Notes: a model not told the origin generated them from the letters alone. A stretch of 64,000 nucleotides of DNA from Elephas maximus indicus (GCF_024166365.1 NC_064820.1:88922001-88986000); one strand, 5' to 3'; shown: positions 12,727 to 24,525, numbered from the stretch's first letter. Translations and numbers: made by a program.

Positions 12727-12887
12727 GGAGCCCTGGTTGCACAATAGTTAAGAACTGGGATGTTAACCCAAAGGTCCACAGTTGGAATCCACCAGCTGCT
12801 TCATGAAAACCCTATGGGGCAGTTCTACCCTGTCCTATAGGGTCAGTATGAGTCGGAATCGACTAGAAGTCAATGGGTTAATGAGTT
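12727..12887 (+). repeat. AfroSINE, first of a tandem pair
   Basis: This sense copy is flanked by accttgaagta at 12716-12726 and 12888-12898. The second repeat also serves as the left flank of the next SINE. Confidence 0.93.
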
Positions 12888-12898
12888 ACCTTGAAGTA

Positions 12899-13092
12899 AA
12901 GGAGGCCTGTTTAAAGGGCCAGGCCGATAACTGAAAGGTCAGCAGTTCAAACACATGAGCTGCTCTGAAGAAGAAGGATGTGGAAGTCTGCTTCCATAAA
13001 GATTACAGCCTTGGAAACCCTGCGGGACAGTTCTACTCTGTCCTATAGGGTTGCTGTGAGTGGGAATTGACTTAACAGCCAATGAGTTTTTG
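12899..13092 (+). repeat. AfroSINE, long subtype, second of a tandem pair
   Basis: This sense copy carries the extra internal segment (gtggaagtctgcttccataa). Flanks are accttgaagta (12888-12898) and accctgaagta (13093-13103), one mismatch. Confidence 0.92.
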
Positions 13093-13103
13093 ACCCTGAA
13101 GTA

Positions 13104-14789
13104 TTTTAGAGAAAGGTCTACTATAATACCACAATGTGTGAGGTTCAATAAAAATTAGTTTTATTTCATTTTTCTCCCTTTCTGAGTGAAGTCTTAATTA
13201 TAAAGTTGCTTTGGTGAATTACTTAAAAGACCACTGTACCAGGAGTCTAGAGTGGTGTTCTGATAACAACTCCACTATTAATTGTGTGACTTTAGGAAAG
13301 TCTATTTCTCGGCCTTAGTTCGCTTATCTGTGAAATGTAAAGCTTGAGGTCCTATTCTGTTCTGTGACTCTGCTATTCTAAACATTTAACGGCAGCAAAC
13401 TTCAATGTTAGGAATGGTAGTATCAAGTAAATCACTGTGAAAATAAGTGATAAAGAATTAATTAACCTTTTTTTTATAATTAATGGTTACATCACTTACT
13501 GTAGTGAGCCAATAAAAACAAAGGAAAACAGAAAACAAATGAAAGATGCACATTTTGAGATCTGAAATTCTCCTCATAAACCTCCTTCCTGTTAATCATT
13601 TAAACTCGAAGATGATGTAGCGTATACAACTTGAAAAAGAAATTTACAAAATGAACATATTGTAAATGTGCCTGCAACGAAGTCTCAGTTACTAAAAGCT
13701 TAAGTATGAGTTTAAACCAACACAGGCAAAGAAATTCAGATTGTACACTTGACTTTCTTCTTTAATCACCTCTGTGCTGAGGTACTGTGTTTGATATAAT
13801 TTCCTAAGTAGCACTTTCATATAGAAGAATTATGAGGATACTTCCATTATTAGTGTAGAAAGAGTTTGCCACTCATTCCAGTATCCCCAGTTACACTGTT
13901 ACATAGACATGCACCTTAGACTTACTGTGTTCCCATTGTATAAGCTCTTACTTGACTTCAAAGAAAAGGAAAAGCCAAAGTCTCTCTTTTCTAAAGGGCA
14001 GAAATCCTTTGTGTCAACTTGTTGACCCTTTTCTCTGCAAGGCTCTATTGGGAATCTTTTGTAACATAAGGCAGAGGACTCTTCCCTGTGTTGATGTTGT
14101 TTACACAGTGAGGTATGCCTGCCTGGAAAAAAAAAAAAATCGCATAAAAGCATGAAAGATTAGGGTCGCATTTCCTGACAACACAGAAGATGATTGATAA
14201 ACCGAAGGAGTCTTTGCTCCTCAAAAAACAAAACAAAATTAAATAGCCTGCCATGAGGGACACTTTGAAAAGACTGAGGAAAAAGAAAAACGGAGAAAGT
14301 AGAATCTAGACTTATGTGGCGAGATGTAGGTCTGTGACAGAGCAAGAGGACGCCCTTTGAATCCACAAGGGGTTTGCCTGGGGGTATTTCCTGTCCAGCC
14401 CTTTATTACCAGGGTCTTTGTAGATTGCGAGATGACGCTGGGCTCCCCATTGGGCAGTTCCCAGGGAAGACAGTGGGGAATTCTACACTCCCTTCCAACG
14501 TCGCAGAAGGATCTCAGTTTCTGGGAGTCCTCCTTTCAGGTTGGCAGAAGTCGTGAGCCTGACACTTCCCGCAGATGAGACAGGCAAGCTCTGTGGCCCT
14601 GTGGTCCTGTAAACACGCCGTAACCAAGTTCTTCGCTGATTTTAGAGTTTTGTTTGCTCCCAAGAACTGACCGCACTCAGTTGTCTAGTGCTTGCCTGCC
14701 CCAAGAGAGCCTGGGGGCTCCTTTCCCTTAACCCAGAACTGGCAGCGGTGGGGGCAGGGAAGGAGGGGGTGGGGAGGGAGTTGGAGGGC
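13104..14789. other. VCAN upstream region, single-copy apart from a MIR
   Basis: A MIR relic is visible at about 13240-13400 (gtgtgactttaggaaagtct). From 13900 the sequence becomes more GC-rich toward the promoter. A TTCAAAG-type TCF motif on the - strand lies at 14355-14361. The open frames in 13899-14578 have no recognisable domains. Confidence 0.5.
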
Positions 14790-15032
14790 AGTGGTGTCCG
14801 CGCGCCCAGCGCGATGTTACTGAGTCGCTGAATGGGGAGTGCTGCTGTCCCCAAGCCGATTGGTACTTCTTGTCAGGAAGAAACGCCGAGAGGTGGGAGT
14901 GCCGGAGGAGGGAGGCAGGCGGTCCCTACCGCAGGCGCGGGGAGCTGCCTTTCCGCCCCTCCGCCTGCTTTCCAAGCCTGGGCTCTTAAGAGTGGCTGAA
15001 GCTCTGGAGCGCTTCAGGAGCCTGTGAATGAA

Positions 15033-15077
15033 CCCTCCTCCTCTTCCTCCTCCTCCTCTTCGCTGAGTCTCCTCCTC
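15033..15077 (+). repeat. CCT-rich polypyrimidine tract upstream of TATA
   Basis: Almost pure C/T for about 28 bp (15033-15060), then a second short tract (15068-15077). It sits within 20-65 bp of the TATA-like box. Confidence 0.8.
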
Positions 15078-15096
15078 GGCGCTGACGGTACAGTGA

Positions 15097-15102
15097 TATA
15101 AT
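15097..15102 (+). promoter_or_regulatory. VCAN: TATA-like box of the VCAN promoter
   Basis: The sequence gatataatga contains TATAAT about 25-45 bp upstream of exon 1. Human versican is reported to have a TATA box close to its start site, so this is the likely counterpart. A pyrimidine tract (15033-15077, CCT-rich) lies just upstream and an inverted CCAAT box (ATTGG, 14859-14863) lies about 270 bp upstream. Confidence 0.6.
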
Positions 15103-15142
15103 GATGATGGGTGTCACAACCCGCATTTGAACTTGCAGGCGA

Positions 15143-15406
15143 GCTACCCTGAGCCTTTCTGGGGAAGAACTCCGGGCAGGCGGGTGCAACAGCTACGAAC
15201 ACTAGGTGCTGTGGACAGGCGCTGGGACCGGGATCTGCGGTCAGCCCCGCATCCTCCCGCATCCTCCAGCACCGTCCCGCACCCTCCGCACCCTTCCCCA
15301 GGCGATCGTGCGTCCTATGTGACCCACCCCGACAACCGCCGAGTCCATTCGCGCAGCGCTGCAGCGAAGTTTTTCCCCCACACTCTGCAATAAGCCGCCT
15401 TTCAAG
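15143..15406 (+). other. VCAN: Versican exon 1 (non-coding 5' UTR exon)
   Basis: The segment from about 15143 to 15406 resembles the 5' end of the human versican mRNA as I remember it: a start near gagcctttctggggaagaac, a middle run of gcatcctcc repeats, and an end with tgcaataagccgcc. It ends at ttcaag with donor GTAATC at 15407. It has no usable coding role; the open frame through it is incidental. The exact transcription start is uncertain by roughly 20 nt, since a TATA-like box at 15097 would place it nearer 15125-15130. The leader is spliced to the 6 nt of 5' UTR in exon 2. Confidence 0.85.
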
Positions 15407-17859
15407 GTAATCACGTTTCTTTTGTTTCCCCTTAAAAAAAAAAAAAAACTTATAGAAAAAAACGCGAGCTTAGTAAAAGAAGTACATTGCAACTGGTAGA
15501 AAGCTTTATCTAAGGCAAAGGGAACTAGCTGTAAGGCTAAGTTAAGAAAGTGTGTGCACTTAAAAATGCAGGTAACTTTCTAAAGGTCGTTTGGAGAGAG
15601 GAATACAGAGGGACCGTGGTGCTGAAAAAGATCCAGACAAAAGAAGCCCGGAGTGGGGTGGTGGTAGAAGGACTAACGGAATTGGGGGGAAGGGAAGGAA
15701 GGGAACTGTAGAGAAACCCTAGAAAAGTCGTGGAGTCGTAAGCCAGAGAGGAAGGGGGGGGACCCCCAGTACCTTGATTTTTTTTTTGTTAATCTGCTCG
15801 AGGCAAAAGTTTGAATGGAGACTCCAGAGACTTGCGTACTACAAGTCCTTGATACCGCCTTGACGCAGGCCACTTGGTTTTCTGGCCCCCAGTGTGTGGT
15901 CAGTGCCCCGCGTTCCTGGAAAGCCGCTCCCTGATCAGCCCCTGACAGTGCAACCGGGCGCCCCAGCAGCCCAGGACCTGCGCGGACGTGGCCCCCTCTG
16001 CCTGCAGGCAATCTGGAGGGAGGTCTGGCCGGGGAAGATGCAGAGTCCCCGGCCCAGTCTCTTTGGCAACTCTGGGGCTGTCACGGCTCTCTACCGGTAC
16101 CCTAGGCTCTTTTGTCCAGCGCGTGGTGCGCAGGGGCGGGCAAGGAAGGAGTTGGGGATGGGGATGGGGCTGCTGGAGCGCCAAAGAGGTCTGGGAGGTG
16201 CCTAGGCGGGAAGAGCTTGCCCCAAACTAGCAGGGATGTGCAAGATTTTTTTTTTTTTTTTTTCTCACCCAGAAGAGCGCCATCGCTCCCGTCTCAAAGA
16301 GCAATCTAGCGCCTAAAGCGCTCTCGAGACAAAGGTGGCGGGACCCGAATTACGGGGTCTCTGGGAACAGCTCTCTCTCCGGTGCCGCAGCAATCCTCCG
16401 TTTCCTTCCATCTCCCCACCCCCTCCCAGCCCCCGGCCGGAGTTGAGCAACTTTGCTGGCTGGTCCGGCAACCGCACAGAGCGTGTGCCGGGAGCCCCAG
16501 GGGACGCCCTCGGCTAGAGCTTTCCTCCGCCCTGCGGAGGCGAGGGAGCTGCAGGGCTATGTCTCGGTGCGTGCGGACTGGGGGCGTCCGGGTTGTCCCG
16601 GCTGGTTGTCTGTGTCACAGGGTGTGGACCGGTCAGTGTGTTAGGCAGCGGCGAGCGGGGAGAAAAATAGTGTCATAGCCCAAACTGTTTTCGGATCCAG
16701 CTGCTCCCCAGCAAGTTCTGCATGTCCCCGGGAGATACTGCGGGAGGGGGGATAAATCCACGCAGCGCCTGGAGAGCTGCCCCGCAGCGCGCACAGCCGC
16801 AGGCAGAAAGGCAGTCTCACTGTCTGTCTCCCTTTTCTCATCTTTGTCTCTCCTTCTCTGTCTCCATCTTTTAAGCCTCCGTCTCTCTCGCACCCGGATC
16901 CCCTCCCCCACAACTGACAAATGAATGGCTGGTGTGAAATCCCTGCCTCCTCTGTCCGCCGAGGCCGGTAGGGAGGGGAGAAGGGAGGCGGTGCGTTCCT
17001 TGGGATCTGCCCACTGTTCCTTGCTTCACGCTAGCAGAACCCAGATGTCTAGGAATAGGGAGTTTTGTGGTGGGTGTGGGCGCCCCCTGATGGAGAAATC
17101 CAGGACAGGTGGAGACAAACGAGTCCCCCAAATGAGGGGGTTCTCCTTCACAACCTTATATTCAAGGATGAAGAACCCTAGTTTACCACTCTAGAATCTG
17201 CGACGCAAGTCTAGGGGTTTGGAGAACCTGGAAATAAGGCGACCTTGTCTTTTGTCTGTAAGAAGTGCAGAGGCGCCTTCTCCAGAGGCAGCTGGAATCT
17301 GCGCGGCGCTTTGAGAGGAGGCTGCAGTTTGCTGAACACAGGCCAAGGGCGGATCCAGGTTTTTTGGGGCCTGTCGCATATACACTCTTGGGCATCTTTG
17401 AGAAGGGTACTACAAAGGGCCTTCCTTCTGCAAGTTTTAAGAAGGCTTATAACCATGTGAGTCCAATACTAGGGCCCAGGACTCTTCAAAAGAGAGACTC
17501 TCCTCGCGCCCCCGTCCAAATCTTAAGCTTCCTCAACTTCGAGACACACGTCGGACATGGATATTGGGGAGAAAAAGGGCATCAGGCTGAAAAAGAAGGG
17601 AAGGCAAAGGAAGTGGGAGAGAAGAGACAGTGGGGGAAGGTGAAGAAGAAAGGAACAGATAGGGGCAGTTGCACGCTAACAGCCGGGAGCTGACCGGAAG
17701 GGTTCGTTTCCAGGTTTTGGTCTGAATTTCGCGGCTCATTTTTAAGATACTCTTTTAATTTCATCAACGATAACAAATGGGACTGGAGTGGCGTGCTGGG
17801 ATGGGAGGGTGGGGGAGGAAATCGATGAGCCGAGGTGGTCCAGCCTGGCACAGAAAGGC

Positions 17860-18200
17860 TGGGACTAGGGGCTGCTCCCGGATCCACTTCGCCTGCGCGG
17901 GGGCAGGAACGGCGCCGGGCGCTCCCTGCAGCGCCGGGGCTCACCAGCCTCCGCCACGTGGGCTGGGGTTTCACCTCCCGGCCGAGACGGGTGTGACTTC
18001 CTGGGCTCCCCGACAGCTGTGTGATCGCACAGGCTGTCCGCGCAGCCTGCAGGCTGGCAGGGCGCCCCCGGTCCCCGCCCTCAGAATCCGATGGGGGCGG
18101 GGCTTTGCTTCCTCCGCGGGACCGGACCTGGGCGGGGCGAGACAGAGCCCCGACTTGGCGGTGAGAGCCCAGCGGCTGCGCACCCTTCGCTAACTGCGGG
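17860..18200. promoter_or_regulatory. Second CpG-dense patch in VCAN intron 1
   Basis: About 2.5-2.8 kb downstream of exon 1 there is a second short CpG-dense block with GC-box-like runs (gggggcggggc near 18093 and gggcggggcg near 18130). It could be a shore of the main island, an alternative promoter or an enhancer. Nothing in the sequence decides between these. Confidence 0.5.
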
Positions 18201-20239
18201 CTGCGGCTGGTGTGAGCCAGGCTTCCATCCAGACGGCGCTAAAGCGCTCTTATAAAAAGAATGTTTAAGGTTTTTTCTTGTTGCTTGGGGCTTGTAAGAG
18301 GGGTATAGAATTTTTGACTCCAAGGAAACTCTTCTAGTCGAGAAATGAGAGGAGGGTTTATTTTATGCTACATATATTTACTTTTAAAATGCATTCAACT
18401 CGGTCCAAAGACCTTTTTTATTCAAATACAAGACTAATCACTTTCCAGACTGCTATAAAGAGTTCGTCTGGAACTGGTAAACGATTGCCATTTGTCAGGA
18501 CTGATAAAACTCCATGAGGGCAAACATGAAAGGATTGTGGATGTAACTCGGAGGCCCTTGGGCACAAGGAGCCTTAGCGTGGGTCTGACCCATAGTAGGA
18601 GCTCTGCACGTATTTATAAAATGACTAAACGAGTGGCCTGGGGAACGTGGTGTGAGCTAGACTCGGCCACTTGCGGTTGTATTTCAAAAGCCTCTACGTG
18701 ATCGCTTCTTGTTTGCAAAAAGGAGTTTTAATGATCTCAGATCTTCTCAAATTCTGGTATCTAATCCCTTTTCCCTTTCTTTTTCTCTCTTTCTAAAACC
18801 GTGACCTGAATTATTTTAAGTACTACATTCTCAGTTTACTGCTTGGCAATTGTGCCAAACCCCATCTTGAAAATATTCATATAAAGTCCTAAAATAGGAT
18901 GTAGTGAATTTAGCATAAAATTATCATGAAGGTACCAGTGAAAACAGCAATTAATTTTCTGAGATAAAATCTGTCTCCAGTTGGGTAATACCTAACTTGG
19001 AGTGTAAGAGCAGCATAGTAAGAAAAGCGGCTTAAAGAGCCTGACTTCTAGTTCTGAGCTCTAAGTAAAGAAAGGAATACTTGATAAATTGTATGTGCCT
19101 GTCTTGACTAATACTCCAAATGGTTCCAATGGATTCCAAAGTGATTGAGCAATTACTTCCTCCAGCAGGAAGTCCACAGTACTTAATCTTTTAGGTGCTG
19201 GGAAGAGGGATGAGATTTAAGACAATCATTTAGGATTTATGTAAGAGTTCAAATTTTTGTTTTTTCTTGGTAGCTTAAGAAAAGTGAAAAGTACTTTCTA
19301 AATTGTATTTTCTCCTTTTTAAAATGCAAGTTTGAAAAGAATCTCCCTAGATTTATATATCTACAGATGTAGGTTTCTTTTTTTGTTTTTCTCTCTATGC
19401 TTACAAATGGGAGTGAAACACCTGACATTCCAAGATACTTGTATCTGCATACTTGTAAATGATCTAACTCTGTTTTGGGCCTGAAAAGCTATCTCAAGGC
19501 TAAATATGATTATGTTAAAGGTACCTCCATTGTCCTCTCTTTTCTCACATTATTATGCTTAAATTCTTTGTGGTTAGTGATTGGTTACTATCTGACACTA
19601 ACTGAGCATCAGAGCTTTCCAGGGCACGATGACCAACCAAAAATGTCTCCGCAGTGATATAACTAACCTAGGCTTTCCTAGTGGAGCTTGAACATTTTTG
19701 TTGACCTTACTTGTGGACAAACAGCAGTAGATACTGTATTTAAAACGGGATATTGTCCTGTGACAGAGCAGAATTTCTCAAGACACACGGTTCTTTTGAA
19801 GAAAAGAATGAATGACTATAGTGGGCCATTATTTCACCACCCACTTAGAGAAATCAGTTAGGACTGACAAAAACGCATTGTTGGGGGTTACTGGCTCTGG
19901 TCTAAGAAAACATGCTGATTGTCACATAGGTCTGCACCTTACCAGAAAACACAAGGCCTGTACTCTAATTTGGAATCAGAACAAGGGGGAGTAGAGACAG
20001 ATGTGTTGGCAGGGGCCTAGCGAGGATAAGATCACCCAATGGCAATGTCTAAATTGCGTCCTCCCACCCCAATTTCAAGATGAATAGACATTAATAATAG
20101 CAACTTGTGAATAGAAACACCTTATCCCCTCTTGTCCGGCTGCCTCAGTCAGGCACCTTTCATATTTGTGGCGCCTCAGAATGTCATTCCGTGCCTCATC
20201 TGGCATCCCTTTGAATTTGAGCTCGGGGCAAGTGCCGCT

Positions 20240-20268
20240 CCATAGATCTCTCTCTCTCTCTCTCTCTA
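20240..20268 (+). repeat. TC microsatellite
   Basis: About ten TC units directly precede the SINE at 20270. Confidence 0.85.
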
Positions 20269-20269
20269 T

Positions 20270-20437
20270 AGAAACCCTGATGGCGTAGTGGTTAAGAGCT
20301 ATGGCTGCTAACTAAAAGGTGGGCAGTTCGAATCTACCAGACACTCCTTGGAAACTCTGTGGGGCAGGTCTACTCTATCTTATAGGGTTACTATGACTTG
20401 GAATTGACTCAACAGCAATGGGTTTGGTTTTTTGGTT
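20270..20437 (+). repeat. AfroSINE copy
   Basis: This is a full sense copy (gaaaccctgatggcgtagtg to gcaatgggtttggtt), placed between a TC and a TA microsatellite. Confidence 0.92.
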
Positions 20438-20482
20438 ATATATGTATATAATATATACATATATATAAAAAATATATATTTT
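20438..20482 (+). repeat. TA-rich microsatellite
   Basis: The segment alternates tatatgtatataatatat and similar units. Confidence 0.8.
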
Positions 20483-20620
20483 TTAAGTCCAGGGTTTTTA
20501 GACACTAGTAAGCTCTTACACTGAATGTGCTAATATTTCATTGGTCAGTGCAAACAATCTTTGTTTAATGTGCTTGAGAGTTAGATTTTTTGAAATTCCT
20601 CTGGATAGGTCTATTATCTA

Positions 20621-20870
20621 TGTTGTTATTGTTAGCTACTGTGGAGTCAGGCCCCCGCCCCGCACTCGGCTACCCCATGCACAACTAAACGAATGCAGAT
20701 CTCCAGGCCTTTTATCTTAGTCCGTCTTAGTCTAGAAGCTCCACAGATCTTGTTTCAACATCATAGCAACACGCAGCCCGCCACTAACAGACAGGTGGTG
20801 GCTGCACGTGAGGTTCATTGGCTGAGAATTGAATGCGGGTCTCCTGCATTGAAGGTGAGAGTTCTACCAC
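20621..20870 (-). repeat. tRNA-Gly-headed SINE with RTE-type tail, antisense
   Basis: The left end (tgttgttattgttagctact) is the complement of an RTE-type tail. The right end (aattgaatgcgggtctcctg... gttctaccac) is the complement of a tRNA-Gly-like head with A and B box positions. The repeat tgttgttat occurs at 20621-20629 and 20871-20879 and may be a target duplication. Confidence 0.75.
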
Positions 20871-20874
20871 TGTT

Positions 20875-21045
20875 GTTATCACTAACAGACTGTGCTTACT
20901 ACACAGAAATGGAAAAGCAGAGAAATAGAAACGAGGGTTGAGGTGGGAGAGTGGTGCTGAAAACCAAGCAAACTTTAGGAAGTTTCTCATTCAGTAAGAT
21001 CAAACACAGATGGCAAATAGCATTCCCTAGCAATTAAGGGCATGG
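20875..21045 (+). repeat. 170 bp sequence, copy A of a local pair
   Basis: From acagactgtgcttactacac to about agggcatgggca the sequence matches 24048-24232 with small differences. I do not recognise the family. Confidence 0.7.
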
Positions 21046-21082
21046 GCAATGCCTCAGAAATGGGCATACATGCATTCTCTAC

Positions 21083-21420
21083 AATGGTGGTGCGGTGGTA
21101 GAATCCTCACTTTCCATGTGAGAGACCCAGGTTTGATTCCCGGCCGATGCACCTCATATACCACTGCCACCTCTGTTACTAGTGGATTGCGTGGTGCTAG
21201 CATGTTGAACTGGTTTCAGAGGAGCTTCCAAACTAAGGCGAACTAAGAAAAAAGGCCTGGTGATATACTTCCGGAAATCGGCCAAGGAAAGCTTTATGGG
21301 TCATAACTGTCTGATTCACAACCTATCATGGGATGGCACAGGACAGGGCAGCGTCTTGTTCAGTGGTACATGGGGTCACCGTGAGTCGGGGATTGATGCC
21401 ATGGCAGCTAACAACAACGA
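21083..21420 (+). repeat. tRNA-Gly-headed SINE with RTE-type tail
   Basis: The head (ggtggtgcggtggtagaatc, then gacccaggtttgattcccgg) matches tRNA-Gly A-box and B-box regions. The tail (gggtcaccgtgagtcgggga ... gcagctaacaacaac) matches RTE LINE 3' ends. The body between is specific to this SINE type. Confidence 0.85.
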
Positions 21421-21904
21421 AGATTTAAGCTTACACCTGTTTCTGTAGTTATATAGATCTTACCTAATTCTTTTAAGGCATTTGAAGAGGTGTCTATGTC
21501 TATAAAAATGAGATTACATAGTTTATAATAAACACATATACAATACGTAGTCAATTATAGTTTTTTTATTATTAAATTGCTGAATTAGATATTATCTATG
21601 GTGTAGTGTAATGAGCACTAACTTGCAATTAGAAGGTTTGGGTTGCACTCACCAGCTAAGGAAACCAGATTAAGACACAATTTCTGGACCTTTAGTGTCC
21701 TAACCTGTTAAATGGATTATAAAAATCAACAGGATCAATACCTGTGAATGGGCTTTGACAAAATGGAAAACTACAAATAAGGAGTGTTAACATATTATGT
21801 CCATGGAACTCATATTGATCAAATCCTATAATCTTGATAATAACACCATTACCCTAACCATGTATTTCCTTCTGAAATAGAAAATGAGTCATATTATTTT
21901 AAGA

Positions 21905-23165
21905 ATTGTATAGTTTCAATGAACAGAAGACAGAGTCCAGAAATAGACCCAAATGGACATGGAAACTCAGTGGAATAGGAGGATTATTCAATAAACAATT
22001 TCGTAACAACCGATTGGTCCTCCCGAAATAAGCATCAGTCCCTACCTCATTTCTCACTCTAAACTAAATTTAACTAACAGTTGCCATCACATCGATTCTA
22101 ACTTACGATGACCTTGTTTGTCAGAGGTAGAACTGTGCTCCACAGGGTTTTCACTGACTGATTGCCAGGGCTTTCTTCCAAGGCACCTCTGCATGGACTG
22201 CAGCTTTCGTCCTTTTAGCTAGCAGCGGAATGCTGTAAATGCTGGCACCACTCAGAATTCCAAAATAAATTTAAGATGGATCAAACATGAAATGTAAAAA
22301 TTGAAATTTTTAAAATAAAATGACTAGAAGAAATCAAGGGATTTTATTTTTAAAAAAACTAGGAGTAGAAAAATCTGTTCAAAGCAAAACATAACTCCAG
22401 AAGCCGTATTAAAAAATTGGCAAGTCTGACTAAGAAAACAACACGTTTGGAGAAGTATCTGAAGCACATGAGAGACAATTGCTAACTCTTTTGACATATC
22501 AAGAACTTTTACAAATAAATAAAAGAAGGACCAAAATCTATCAGAAAAATGAGCAAAGGTTATGTGCTGGGAGTCTCAGAAAGAGAAATATAAGTGTTTT
22601 TAATCATATGAAAAGTTGCTCAGCTCATTCATAACTAAAGAAATAGTAATTAAAACACCAATGATATGCTGTACCAATTTTAAATCAATCAGGCCAAAAA
22701 AGGTAAAAGAGTTTGCTGAAAGTTTGTGTTGGTCAGGTCGTAGAAAAACGGGGTCTCTCGTAGACTCTTGTGGGAATGTAAATAGCTCCACCTTTGAAAG
22801 ATTTGGTAATAGCTATCAAAATTAAAAAAAAAAAAAGCATTTACCTTTTGGTCCAACTCCACTTCTAAGAATTTGTCATATAGATGTTGGTACAAATGTC
22901 ACCCAGGACAGATGGACAAGGAAGTCCATTGCAGCATAGTTTGTCATAGCAAAAAATTGGAAACACCTTAGGGGCTCATCAGTCGAGAACTGGGTTAAGT
23001 AAAAAATGGTATATTTATATAATGGAACACTATTCAGTTCTTAAATATAATGTAGAAAAACTGTATTTTCTGATTTAAAACATTCTCCAATATATGTTGT
23101 ATTTAAGTAAAAAAAAGTAACATATCAAACAGTGTATATAATATATATCCAATTATGTAAAAAAT
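21905..23165 (+). mobile_element. L1 LINE fragment, sense, ORF2 C-terminal part
   Basis: Decayed text of L1 ORF2 is recognisable (atagacccaaatggacatgg, gtccattgcagcatagtttg, ggaaacaccttaggggctca). A SINE at 22078-22253 interrupts it. Confidence 0.75.
22078..22253 (-). repeat. Diverged AfroSINE-type copy in L1
   Basis: The antisense copy has the tail block (gttgccatcacatcgattct) and the head complement (gctggcaccactca), with many differences from other copies. Confidence 0.75.
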
Positions 23166-23167
23166 GT

Positions 23168-23340
23168 GCGTATATTCATTCATTCAACAAATGTTTACTG
23201 AGTCTCCTGGGTATTGTGGATACAGCAATGAACAAAACATCAATGACCCTGTTCTGTAGGAGCTTAATCTAGAAAATGGAGAAAGACAATTCTCAAATAA
23301 ATATATAAAATGATGATGGGTGCCTTGAGGAAAATAAAGC
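23168..23340 (+). repeat. L2-like 3' end
   Basis: Recognised from cattcaacaaatgtttactg and tggatacagcaatgaacaaa. Confidence 0.65.
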
Positions 23341-24047
23341 ATGGTATTGAGAATAGAGAATGCAGACTGTTTTATATAGGGTCATGAGGAATTAGGAACA
23401 GGGGTTCACCAGGCAGAGGACAGAGCAGTGCTAAGTGCAACGACATCAAAAAGCTTAGTCAAGGCCAGGTTTAGGCATCCAGTTGCAGATTAGTGATAAA
23501 TTTGTTTGAGGTCATTACTCATGTGGAGTAAATTCAATTTCATGTCTAAAACATGGGATTTCTTTCTTCATTACAGCTATTCCTCCTGTGAGAATGAGCC
23601 CAGGAGCAATATGATAGGCAATGTTTATTACATCCATTTTGTGGCTGACGTGTCCCAGACAATTGGCTGTCTAGGGTAACTAATTAGCAGAATGAATGGA
23701 AGACAAAACCACTATGTCTGCATCCTTAAGTCACCCTCTCTCAGCCAGGCTTCTCCAGGATCCAGGAGTGAATACTAACTATCTGTTTAATAGAACCTTG
23801 GCTCTCTCCTGCTCTGAGTCAGCTCATCCCTGGCATGGCCCTTATCCTCTATGCAGTCATTTCTCATGGATAAGAATTCAGCATTCTGTTGACCTTGTCT
23901 CTTGTGTCTCCCAGACAATTAAACAGTCTCAGTAAGTTGTACCTTCATTGTTCAATGATTTTCTCCTCACTGACTTTGCTGGAGTAGAGGGCTAAATATA
24001 GGCATTGGCTCTCCTATCTCTCAGGTCTTTCCATGGAGACAGACTTG

Positions 24048-24232
24048 TTATCAGCAACAGACTGTGCTTACCAGACAGAAATGGAAGAACAGAAAAATAG
24101 AAACGGGGGTTGAAGTGGGAGAGTGTTGCTGAAAACAAAGCAAGAGGCTTTAGGAAGTTTCTCATTTAGTAAGATCAAACACAGACAGCAAATAGCATTC
24201 CCTTACGATCGAGGGCATAGGCATAGTTTAAG
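24048..24232 (+). repeat. 170-185 bp sequence, copy B of a local pair
   Basis: It matches 20875-21045 from acagactgtgcttaccagac onward through gatcaaacacagacagcaaa. Confidence 0.7.
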
Positions 24233-24321
24233 AAAATTAGAGAAAATGGGCTCTAAGGATGAGGTGATAGAAATATAGTTCTATAGCAGCTAAGGTCAGT
24301 GAAACAATCTGAGACATTTAC

Positions 24322-24525
24322 TGTTGTTATTAGGCGCAGTGGAGTCAATTTCGACTCATAGTGACCCCATATAACAAAGTAGAACTGCCCCATTGGTTTT
24401 TCTAGACTGTAATCTTTATGGCAACTGATCTCCACATCTTTCTCCCGCAAAGCTGCTGCGTGGGTTTGAAGGCCAACCTTTTTGTTAGCAGCTGAGCACT
24501 TAACTGTTGTGCCACCAGGGCTTTT
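24322..24525 (-). repeat. AfroSINE-type copy
   Basis: The antisense copy has a gttgttattaggcgcagtgg tail, an internal segment (gtaatctttatggcaactga), and a gtgccaccagggct end. Confidence 0.88.

Larger units (their letters stand above)
14790..16690. promoter_or_regulatory. VCAN: CpG island over VCAN promoter, exon 1 and start of intron 1
   Basis: GC content and CpG density rise sharply from about 14790 compared with the AT-rich flanks, and stay high to about 16690, with a weaker stretch around 15410-15890. CpGs are frequent around the predicted start site and again at 15900-16670. The boundaries are by eye. A separate dense patch follows at about 17860-18200. I see no coding exon in the island; the many open frames here simply reflect few stop codons in GC-rich DNA. 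Confidence 0.75.

Noticed and set aside
17265-18193. Several open frames over 100 residues in the GC-rich part of intron 1
   Set aside because: They overlap each other on both strands and reflect few stop codons in CpG-rich sequence. No domains or splice signals support them.
20815-21145. tRNA-like sequences that might be tRNA-Gly genes
   Set aside because: Both are joined to SINE bodies with RTE-type tails and have mismatches in the stems, so they are SINE heads and not tRNA genes.
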